64,000 nucleotides of DNA from JAJCYL01 sp965206015. GTDB taxonomy: Bacteria > Bacteroidota > Bacteroidia > Cytophagales > Cyclobacteriaceae. Location: contig CBDBIW010000016.1 of NCBI GenBank assembly GCA_965206015.1, positions 620,001-684,000 on the forward strand, read 5' to 3'. The position numbers were made by a program, and so were the translations under genes. Below are positions 57,244-64,000 of the stretch, in pieces. Below the pieces are notes generated by a model that worked only from the letters and a program-made list of their open reading frames with translations, was not told where the DNA came from and made no database searches. The stretch's first letter is position 1. Every line of letters starts with the position of its first letter.

Positions 57244-59079
57244 ATGGATAAGAATCAGGTGATTGGGATCACCATGCTGGTATTAATGTTCTGGGTATAT
57301 ATTGAGTTTTTTGCCCCAGAACCACCACCAGGGCAAATAACAACGACCGAACAAAATCAAAGTAATCCTACCAATAACGCTACAAGTACAATTGATGTAC
57401 CAGCTAAATCAGTAGTAATACCTGACTCAGTTCTCCGGGTCCAAAGAGAAAGTCAATTTGGAGCGTTTGTAGATGCAGCAGTTGGTGAGGATCGTGAGTT
57501 TACTGTCGAAAATGAAGACGTTCAAATTACATTCTCGACCCTTGGAGGCAGTATTAGGGAGGTATTGATCAAAAAACATCTCACTTATTTGGGTGAGCCT
57601 TTAATCATATCAGATCAAAGCAACCTTGAAATCTCAAGAATCCTCTCTTCACAAGGGAAGCCTCTTGATATCAAAGACCTGTATTTCTCAACCAGAGCTC
57701 GCTCAACAATAGTCAACCAGGGAGACACCACCAGAATAGTGTTCACCTTGAGCATGGCAGACAATCAATACATCGAACAAGAGTACTCCATTGCAAGTAG
57801 TGGCTATCAAATTGGTTATAACCTCAACCTTAGAGGGCTGGATAACCTGATTGACAATAATGATTTGACCATTCACTGGAGGAATAAAGCCAAAAGAGTT
57901 GAAGCTGATCTGAATGATTCCCGAATCAAAACACTGGTTCAGTACTATACATTGTCAGAGGAAATTGAAGATTTGTCATCATCAAGCCCGGAGTTAATTC
58001 AGATGCAGTCACAACAAGGTGTTAAATGGGCTTCTCTGAAACAGAAATTCTTTACATCAGCCATTATTGCAGGGAATGGATTCCGATCTGGCAATTTTAC
58101 ATCAGCTTACAATCCTCTTGACTCTGCAATAGTTCGTAATGCGGATATGATTCTCACTTATCCGATTGGTGACCTCAAAACAGGACAAGGTGACTTTACC
58201 TTTTTCTTTGGCCCCAACAATTACCAGATCATGAAAAAGGTGACTGACGGGTTTTCAGAGAATGTAGAATTAGGATGGAGTGTTTTTGCATATATCAATA
58301 TATTTCTTACAGTTCCACTCTTTAGTTGGTTAGAAAACTACATAGCCAATTATGGAATAATCATTATGATCTTGGTGATTATCATTAAGATTATTCTATT
58401 CCCACTTTCCTACAAGGCCTATATGTCGATGGCCAAAACGAAAGTTTTGAAGCCTGAACTAGACGAAATAAAAGCGAATCATCCAGATGATGCTCAAAAG
58501 GCTCAAGCAGAACAAATGTCGATGTATCAGAAGGCTGGGATCAACCCCTTAAGTGGATGTATCCCAATGCTTTTGCAGATGCCAATCCTGCTGGCTTTGT
58601 TTAACTTCTTTCCCAATTCAATAGAATTGCGACAAAAAAGTTTTCTGTGGGCTCATGATCTGTCAACCTACGATAGCATTCTTGACCTCCCATTTACCAT
58701 CCCGATGTATGGAGATCATATCAGTCTTTTTACCATTTTAATGACTGCCTCTACGATACTTTATACCTGGTCCAACAGTCAAATGACTACAATACAGGGA
58801 CCCATGAAAACCATGCAGTACTTCATGCCACTGATGTTTATGGTCTTCTTGAATTCCTATTCTTCTGGATTGACTTTTTACTATTTTGTGGCAAACATTG
58901 TCACTTTTGGCCAACAGGCGTTAATCAGAAAATTTGTAGACGAGGACAAAATCAGGCATATGATTGAGGAGAATAAAAAGAAAAATGCAAATAAAAAGAC
59001 TTCTCCTTTCATGTCTCGTTTACAAGATGCCATGAAAAGTGCCGATGAACAAAGAAGAAACAAGCCAAAGAAAAAGTAG
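57244..59079 (+). CDS. yidC: membrane protein insertase YidC
   Basis: The 611-residue Oxa1/YidC-family insertase places and folds inner-membrane proteins with or without SecYEG. It has an N-terminal anchor ('VIGITMLVLMFWVYIEFFAP') and a ~300-residue periplasmic beta domain. The conserved core follows: 'IIIMILVIIIKIILFPLSYK' with 'AYMSMAKTKVLKPELDEIKA', 'YQKAGINPLSGCIPMLLQMP', and 'MFMVFLNSYSSGLTFYYFVA'. A lysine-rich C-terminal tail ('KKKNANKKTSPFMSRLQDAM') may contact the ribosome. It is intact, and lies downstream of pyrG. Confidence 0.97.
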   Translation: MDKNQVIGITMLVLMFWVYIEFFAPEPPPGQITTTEQNQSNPTNNATSTIDVPAKSVVIPDSVLRVQRESQFGAFVDAAVGEDREFTVENEDVQITFSTLGGSIREVLIKKHLTYLGEPLIISDQSNLEISRILSSQGKPLDIKDLYFSTRARSTIVNQGDTTRIVFTLSMADNQYIEQEYSIASSGYQIGYNLNLRGLDNLIDNNDLTIHWRNKAKRVEADLNDSRIKTLVQYYTLSEEIEDLSSSSPELIQMQSQQGVKWASLKQKFFTSAIIAGNGFRSGNFTSAYNPLDSAIVRNADMILTYPIGDLKTGQGDFTFFFGPNNYQIMKKVTDGFSENVELGWSVFAYINIFLTVPLFSWLENYIANYGIIIMILVIIIKIILFPLSYKAYMSMAKTKVLKPELDEIKANHPDDAQKAQAEQMSMYQKAGINPLSGCIPMLLQMPILLALFNFFPNSIELRQKSFLWAHDLSTYDSILDLPFTIPMYGDHISLFTILMTASTILYTWSNSQMTTIQGPMKTMQYFMPLMFMVFLNSYSSGLTFYYFVANIVTFGQQALIRKFVDEDKIRHMIEENKKKNANKKTSPFMSRLQDAMKSADEQRRNKPKKK

Positions 59080-59199
59080 ATTCAAGACAGCGAAACAGCC
59101 CTGTAACCTATAATCGACTAACGATTTATTGGGCCAGACATTGATATAAGTTTAATTTGCACCTGAAGAGGCTGGAAGCTTTAAACAAAAAGAAGAAGA

Positions 59200-59700
59200 A
59201 TGGCGAAATCGCAAGAGACATTTAGCAAAAAAGAAAAAGAAAAAAAACGTTTAAAGAAACGAAAAGACAAGCAGGAAAAACGCGATGAACGCCGGGAAAA
59301 TTCGCAAGGCGGTGGACTTGAAGCCATGATGGCCTATGTCGATGAAGATGGCAATATTACAGACACGCCACCAGATCCAGCTAAGAAAAGAAAATTAGTT
59401 AATGCTAAAACCATAGAGATTGGAGTTCCCAAAAGAGAAGATACAGGTCCAGTCATTAGAACAGGTAGAGTTGAATTTTTCAATGAAGGGAAGGGATTTG
59501 GATTTATTAAGGAACTCGACACCCAGGAAAAATATTTCGTTCATGTAAATGGTTTGACCGAGGAAGTTCGTGAGGGTGAAACTGTAGTCTTTGAACTCGA
59601 AAGAGGTATGAAAGGCATGAATGCCGTAAGAGTCAAAAAAGGTTCATCCACTCCGAAGCCTCCGCCTCCTCCCGAGAAACCCGGGGCACCTGAGAGTTAA
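59200..59700 (+). CDS. cold-shock-domain protein with charged N-terminal extension
   Basis: The 166-residue product starts with a highly basic, coiled-coil-like stretch (residues 1-35, 'KKEKEKKRLKKRKDKQEKRD'). A linker follows ('GGGLEAMMAYVDEDGNITDT'), then a cold-shock OB domain at about residues 85-145 with RNP1 'GKGFGFI' and RNP2-like 'KYFVHVNGL'. A proline-rich tail ('STPKPPPPPEKPGAPES') closes it. It binds single-stranded nucleic acid and probably acts as an RNA chaperone. This long architecture is common in Bacteroidota. A possible promoter (TTGG ... TAATTTGC, 59129-59160) lies upstream. 59701-59955 holds no recognisable feature. Confidence 0.88.
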   Translation: MAKSQETFSKKEKEKKRLKKRKDKQEKRDERRENSQGGGLEAMMAYVDEDGNITDTPPDPAKKRKLVNAKTIEIGVPKREDTGPVIRTGRVEFFNEGKGFGFIKELDTQEKYFVHVNGLTEEVREGETVVFELERGMKGMNAVRVKKGSSTPKPPPPPEKPGAPES

Positions 59701-59955
59701 ACTATACACCGTTCCAAACCCCTCAAATTCCTGCCATTTACTGTTTTTGGCTTAATTTCTGGTTATTCTTATCAAAAGCAGAAGTCCTTTCGAGAGCCAA
59801 ATCAAAGGAATATCTGATACAAAATCCGAAATGATTCTGGGCTTTTTTGAATCGAAGATCAAATCAGTACAGGTATAATTCACGGCAAACCTGCTAAAAG
59901 AAGGATTGTAATACCTAATTGGGCGTACCAGAATTGCTCAATTCTTTCAGAAAGC

Positions 59956-60687
59956 ATGAATTTACCGTATCTTGCGTTAATCGAATCAGAAGGAATAAAC
60001 ATCAATTCGAAAACAACCATATTGATTTTTGCCCGTGGTGCTCATTTTGAGGCATCCCAAAAACGCTTTCATAGTGCTTTTGGTAAATCTGCCAACATAA
60101 CATTGGCTGGAGCATTGAATGCTGCTACAATCGATATATGTAATCAAACTAAGCTTCCTTATTTCTTTTTTGATCATACTTGTCAGGTTGGATTCACGTT
60201 TGAGACCAGATTAATCCATGCCTTTCAACAAATTTTCTCAAAAGGTTATGATAATGTTATTGCAATTGGTAATGATTGCCCTGATCTAAAAACTGACGAT
60301 TTACTTCTTGCCCACAAATCACTAGAGCAAGGCAAAGTGGTTCTTGGACCAGCCGGCGATGGTGGTGTTTATTTAATTGGAATCAATAGACAAGTATTCT
60401 CCGATGAGGTCCTTCGTGGTATTAATTGGAAGACGAATAGTGTATTCAAAGAGCTGAATAGTTCAATTAAATACCCCATAGAAGTATTAGACCCGAAATT
60501 TGATATAGATACTCCTATAACTCAAAAAATCGTTCAAAAAACAGGTGGTCAATTAAATCGGTTCTGGAAACTTATCCTAATAATGCTTACGCATTTTGAG
60601 CATAAATATGAACAAGTCTTCATTCCTGTTTTCTTACCTCGGACGAAAACCCTCCGCGGCCCCCCACACTCTTCTATTAATTGGTAA
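59956..60687 (+). CDS. DUF2064 glycosyltransferase-like protein
   Basis: The 243-residue protein resembles the TIGR04282/DUF2064 family, GT-A-like folds related to nucleotidyl and glycosyl transferases: 'KTTILIFARGAHFEASQKRF', 'GYDNVIAIGNDCPDLKTDDL' and 'KVVLGPAGDGGVYLIGIN' (GxGNDxP and GPAxDGGYxLIG motifs, the latter with V for Y). Such genes often sit in arsenosugar biosynthesis clusters beside arsS and arsM, as here, and may act in arsenosugar glycosylation. The last ~40 residues ('LPRTKTLRGPPHSSINW') look poorly conserved. Confidence 0.72.
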   Translation: MNLPYLALIESEGININSKTTILIFARGAHFEASQKRFHSAFGKSANITLAGALNAATIDICNQTKLPYFFFDHTCQVGFTFETRLIHAFQQIFSKGYDNVIAIGNDCPDLKTDDLLLAHKSLEQGKVVLGPAGDGGVYLIGINRQVFSDEVLRGINWKTNSVFKELNSSIKYPIEVLDPKFDIDTPITQKIVQKTGGQLNRFWKLILIMLTHFEHKYEQVFIPVFLPRTKTLRGPPHSSINW

Positions 60688-60769
60688 ATCAAATTTGTCT
60701 GTTAGTTACACTGAGAGCTACAGGAATCATTACAGGCCACTCTGCCTACACAACTAATAGAGTGTTAAA

Positions 60770-61105
60770 ATGGATAAAACATACTACGATCCGAAGGATC
60801 TGAAAAAGTTTGGTGAAATAGCCGAATTCGGACCAGAATTGGCCAAAAAGTTCTTCGATTATTACGAAGATGTATTCAGGGAAGGTGCACTTACCGTAAG
60901 AGAAAAAGCATTGATAGCGTTGGCTGTTTCACATGCTGTTCAATGCCCCTATTGCATTGATGCATATACAACTGGTGCTTTGGAAAAAGGTGCTGATGAG
61001 GAACAAATGATGGAAGCCATACACGTTGCCGCTGCCATCAAAGGCGGGGCTTCATTAGTTCATAGTGTGCAGATGATGAATAAGGTCAAAGAAATAACCA
61101 TGTGA
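60770..61105 (+). CDS. AhpD-like carboxymuconolactone-decarboxylase family protein of the arsenosugar cluster
   Basis: The 111-residue alkylhydroperoxidase-like protein has the redox CxxC and downstream motif in 'AVQCPYCIDAYTTGALEKGA', and 'EAIHVAAAIKGGASLVHSVQ' closing the helical core. This subfamily is annotated as an arsenosugar-biosynthesis-associated peroxidase-like protein because it consistently precedes arsS. Its stop overlaps the arsS start by one nucleotide (ATGTGATG), so the two are coupled. The biochemical role is not established. Confidence 0.85.
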   Translation: MDKTYYDPKDLKKFGEIAEFGPELAKKFFDYYEDVFREGALTVREKALIALAVSHAVQCPYCIDAYTTGALEKGADEEQMMEAIHVAAAIKGGASLVHSVQMMNKVKEITM

Positions 61106-62145
61106 TGAAGAGTTTAAGCACTAGAAAACATGATTTAGCATTAGTTGATCGTCAGTTGGAAATTCTAAGTGACAATCAAACAATTGGAATAGATTCATTC
61201 AAACATAAACTGGAACAAATCAATTTGTTTCCACTGAAACCAACTGGTATTGAAGTTTTTCAGGTCAACGTTGGCAAAATGTGTAATCAAACCTGCAAAC
61301 ATTGCCATGTGGACGCCGGTCCTGACCGAAAAGAGATCATGACCAGGGAAACCATGCAACAATGTCTGGAGGCGGTTCGGGATACAGATATCCATACTGT
61401 TGACCTTACCGGCGGTGCTCCAGAGATGAACCCTCACTTCAGGTGGTTTGTTGAAGAACTTTCTGCCATAGGCAAGCATATTATGGTGCGATGTAATCTG
61501 ACTATCATGGTAGCAAACCCCAAATACAACGACCTTCCAGATTTTTTTCGCAAACATAAGATTGAGGTGGTTTCTTCGCTTCCCTATTTCTCTGCCAAAC
61601 GAACAGATGCGCAACGGGGAGAAGGTGTTTTTGAAAAATCTGTTCAGGCACTAAGCATGCTCAACGCAGCCGGATATGGGAAAGCTGATTCTGACTTGAT
61701 TCTCGATTTAGTCTTCAACCCGACGGGAGCCTTTATGCCAGCTTCTCAGGAGAGTTTGGAAATTGAATTCAGGCAAAAATTGAAAGACGGTTATGACATT
61801 GATTTCAATAGGCTTTATACGATTACCAATTTGCCCATTAACCGGTTTTTAGAATATCTGGTTACCTCAGGCAACTATGAGGAGTATATGGAGAAATTGT
61901 CTAATGCCTTTAATCCTGCTGCAGCAGAGGGAGTAATGTGCAGAAATACAATTTCGGTTGGATGGGATGGCTATTTATTTGACTGTGATTTCAACCAGAT
62001 GCTTGACTTGAAAATTAGTGATGCTCCAGGTCATATTAAAGATTTCAATATTCTAAAGCTTAGCGAACGAGACATAACCATCAATCAACATTGTTACGGC
62101 TGTACTGCAGGGGCTGGGAGTAGTTGTGGCGGTGTAACTACTTAA
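61105..62145 (+). CDS. arsS: arsenosugar biosynthesis radical SAM protein ArsS
   Basis: From the ATG at 61105 the product has 346 residues. The radical SAM cluster motif CxxxCxxC is 'KMCNQTCKHCHVDAGPDRKE'. 'TVDLTGGAPEMNPHFRWFVE' is the SAM-binding GGxP region. C-terminal cysteines ('GWDGYLFDCDFNQML', 'HCYGCTAGAGSSCGGVTT') likely bind further clusters. ArsS transfers a 5'-deoxyadenosyl unit to dimethylarsenite to make dimethylarsinoyl-5'-deoxyadenosine. It is complete, but the methyltransferase gene that should supply its substrate is broken immediately downstream. Confidence 0.92.
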   Translation: MKSLSTRKHDLALVDRQLEILSDNQTIGIDSFKHKLEQINLFPLKPTGIEVFQVNVGKMCNQTCKHCHVDAGPDRKEIMTRETMQQCLEAVRDTDIHTVDLTGGAPEMNPHFRWFVEELSAIGKHIMVRCNLTIMVANPKYNDLPDFFRKHKIEVVSSLPYFSAKRTDAQRGEGVFEKSVQALSMLNAAGYGKADSDLILDLVFNPTGAFMPASQESLEIEFRQKLKDGYDIDFNRLYTITNLPINRFLEYLVTSGNYEEYMEKLSNAFNPAAAEGVMCRNTISVGWDGYLFDCDFNQMLDLKISDAPGHIKDFNILKLSERDITINQHCYGCTAGAGSSCGGVTT

Positions 62146-62150
62146 CAAAT

Positions 62151-62330
62151 ATGAATACTTCTTTACAAACTGCTAAGGACGTTTATAAAGAAGCAGCCCT
62201 GACACCCGATGTTGGGCTGTGTCTGCACCACCTCACCTACCTGGCAAATTACCTGGTTTGGAGATTCCCCCGATCATGCAGTCCATGAATTGTGGCTGTT
62301 ATGGTGGAGGTGGAGACTGCTAAAGTTAAA
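62151..62330 (+). pseudogene. arsM: ArsM-type arsenite methyltransferase, N-terminal remnant
   Basis: Five nt after arsS, an ATG starts 'LQTAKDVYKEAALTPDVGLC', the N-terminus of the ArsM proteins that follow arsS. Frame changes then give 'CTTSPTWQ', 'PGLEIPPIMQSMNCGC', matching the conserved LCCTTSPTWQLPGLEIPPIM and MNYGCG segments. After ~60 residues it becomes unrelated sequence with a stop, losing the whole SAM-binding domain. At least two indels plus a large deletion are needed. The cell would need another methyltransferase to make dimethylarsenite. Confidence 0.7.
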
Positions 62331-62387
62331 GCATTATATCTGCTTCCTTGAATATTGGAGAATCACCTTCCATCCGGATGTGGGTGT

Positions 62388-64000
62388 CTAATAGCTCATT
62401 TTTATTAGTCTGGCAATTTCTCCAATCCAAAGAACTACGGATGTACTGGCTATGATCAAACCCCAATCAGAAAATGAAAGTGGAACCGTTCTAAATACCG
62501 TACCGCCAAATTCAACGATGAAGTATTGCCCGACGATTATTAATGCAGCCACTATGATGAATCCAACTCCCTTATTTATCTCATAAAATGCGGAGCGGCC
62601 CGTTCCATAAGCCTTGGCGTTGAATAAATTCCAAAATTGAAGCATAACGAAAATGGTGAAAAACAATGACAGATTATAGTCACTGATTGTGCCGTCAGGT
62701 TCAGTGAAGTAATACAATAAGCCCAATAAGAGAAAAACAAAAATAAATCCCACAAACAAGATATTCGATCTCATAGCTGCAGAAATAATGAAATCTTCAT
62801 GTCCCCTCGGCTTACTATCCATGACACGCTTATCCGGCGGGAGTGATGCTAAAGCTACAGCGGCGAATGTATCCATAATAAGGTTCATCCATAACATCTG
62901 GGTAATTGTCAGGGGTAGTTCATAACCCAGTAATGACCCCAGGAAAACAATTGTAAGTGCTGCTACATTGATGGTTAATTGAAATAGTATGAATCGTTGT
63001 ATGTTCTTATATAGAGAACGACCCCACATCACTGCTGTGGCGATACTGTTAAATGAATCATCTAATAAGGTAATATCACTAGCTTCTTTCGCCACCGATG
63101 TTCCAGAACCCATTGAAAGGCCGACATGGGCATAGTTAAGAGCCGGGGCATCATTGGTACCATCACCAGTAACAGCAACTACTGAACCAGTTTGTTGAAG
63201 TAAGTGAACTAGCCTCTGTTTGTCTGTAGGCCTTGCCCGACACATAATTTTTAATTCCCGTACTCTTGCTAAAGCTTCCTCATCAGACAATGCCTCAAAA
63301 TCAACACCAGTAATCATGTTTATATCAGTGTCTGTGTCATTCCATATTCCGATTTGTCTGCCTATCTCTCGTGAAGTTCCTGGAGTATCACCAGTTACAA
63401 TCTTTACATTGATTCCGGCCGCATGGCATTCTGCCACAGCAGCGGGTACATCTGGTCTAACAGGGTCGGATATAGCAACAATACCCAGGAAAGTAAGGTC
63501 AAAATCAGCTAAATCTGCCACTGTACCGGGTTTTTCATCTTCAATGATCTTATAGGCAAAACCAAGTGTTCGCATGGCTTTACCCTGATAATCCAGGAGC
63601 TGGCTATCTACTTGTGCTTTAATGACACCCACATCTTCAGTTTTATCTTCAACCAGAGCTGTTTTACATTTGCTTAAAACGATTTCGGGCGCACCTTTCA
63701 CATAAAGAACTTGCTTCCCCAATGATGGGGATTCGACCAGTGTGGCCATGAATTTTCGCTCCGTAGAAAATGTAAGTTGCTCTATTATTTTGGTACGCTC
63801 ACGGAGTTCTTGATAGTTCACGTCATGTTGATGCAGCCATAACAAAAGGGCTGCCTCGGTGGGATTCCCTAATCCTTCAATTTTAGTTTCATCTGAATGG
63901 TCCAGATGAGCTGTAGTATTAGACGAAATGCTCTCTTTAATCAGGTTACCAGTGCTGTTATTGTCTGGTTTTTGATCTTTCAATCCATAAAAATCAGTAT
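62388..64000 (-). CDS. calcium-translocating P-type ATPase, C-terminal part (5' end off window)
   Basis: The minus-strand frame stays open to the window edge (residues before 'LKDQKPDNNSTGNLIKESIS' continue beyond 64000), so this is the C-terminal ~535 residues of a P2-type ATPase of normal length near 900. Seen are the nucleotide-binding domain ('LTFSTERKFMATLVESPSLG', 'VLYVKGAPEIVLSKC'), 'IVTGDTPGTSREIGRQIGIW', the hinge 'VVAVTGDGTNDAPALNYAHV', and six C-terminal helices including 'ITQMLWMNLIMDTFAAVALA', whose N and D residues bind Ca2+ in SERCA/PMCA-type pumps. The phosphorylation site DKTGT lies off window. It exports Ca2+ across the inner membrane. The open part shows no damage. Confidence 0.93.
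   Translation of the reverse strand, partial: TDFYGLKDQKPDNNSTGNLIKESISSNTTAHLDHSDETKIEGLGNPTEAALLLWLHQHDVNYQELRERTKIIEQLTFSTERKFMATLVESPSLGKQVLYVKGAPEIVLSKCKTALVEDKTEDVGVIKAQVDSQLLDYQGKAMRTLGFAYKIIEDEKPGTVADLADFDLTFLGIVAISDPVRPDVPAAVAECHAAGINVKIVTGDTPGTSREIGRQIGIWNDTDTDINMITGVDFEALSDEEALARVRELKIMCRARPTDKQRLVHLLQQTGSVVAVTGDGTNDAPALNYAHVGLSMGSGTSVAKEASDITLLDDSFNSIATAVMWGRSLYKNIQRFILFQLTINVAALTIVFLGSLLGYELPLTITQMLWMNLIMDTFAAVALASLPPDKRVMDSKPRGHEDFIISAAMRSNILFVGFIFVFLLLGLLYYFTEPDGTISDYNLSLFFTIFVMLQFWNLFNAKAYGTGRSAFYEINKGVGFIIVAALIIVGQYFIVEFGGTVFRTVPLSFSDWGLIIASTSVVLWIGEIARLIKMSY

Overview
The window looks like a chromosomal segment of a member of the Bacteroidota, most likely a marine or host-associated Cytophagales-type bacterium. 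The evidence is: SusC/SusD and other TonB-dependent receptors with CarboxypepD-reg domains; promoters of the TTTG-N18-20-TAnnTTTG type; a NagB fused to a PIG-L domain; Tat-exported Gfo/Idh oxidoreductases with DUF1080 proteins; several sulfatases; and a NuoE-NuoF-type formate dehydrogenase. Everything here is read by eye. No database search was run.

Layout. 1-2357 is the 3' part of a 23S rRNA, followed by only the first ~24 nt of a 5S rRNA and a decayed IS3 element. 3.2-4.9 kb is an IlvD/Edd sugar-acid dehydratase. 5-17.4 kb (minus strand) holds, in transcription order: a creatininase remnant, ROK kinase, NagB, a Na+/solute symporter, a GntP remnant, RidA, a D-serine-dehydratase-like enzyme, a YcaO-like remnant, a TPR remnant and a chimeric TonB receptor remnant. 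17.4-27.0 kb is a visibly AT-richer polysaccharide-utilisation island (SusC, SusD, two sulfatases) with IS5-type terminal sequences on both sides. 27-39.7 kb holds a third sulfatase, three Gfo/Idh oxidoreductases, a TIM-barrel isomerase, DUF1080 proteins, remnants of hexuronate catabolism (uxuA, kdgK) with an intact SDR, and a GH20 hexosaminidase. 40-41.9 kb is an IS3 remnant with a complete IS630 element nested in it. 41.9-48.9 kb holds a dienelactone hydrolase, a hydroxyproline dehydratase, and hisG-D-C-B behind a strong promoter and a His-rich leader peptide. 49.7-55.4 kb is a soluble NAD-dependent formate dehydrogenase locus with FdhD and a DUF7009-like protein. 55.5-62.3 kb holds pyrG, yidC, a cold-shock-domain protein and arsenosugar-type genes ending in a broken arsM. 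The 3' end holds a Ca2+-type P-ATPase that runs off the window.

How it works together. GH20, NagB, the ROK kinase and the symporter form a plausible amino-sugar route. D-serine dehydratase with RidA, plus a GntP (DsdX-type) remnant, suggests D-serine use. The sulfatases, SusCD, Gfo/Idh and DUF1080 genes point to sulfated or unusual glycans.

The most striking feature is decay. Around fifteen genes are frameshifted, internally deleted or fused to unrelated fragments, nearly all in catabolic or surface functions, while core genes (his, pyrG, yidC, fdh) are intact. This pattern suggests relaxed selection, possibly host association. Single-base indels could in part be sequencing errors, but the deletion chimeras cannot be explained that way.
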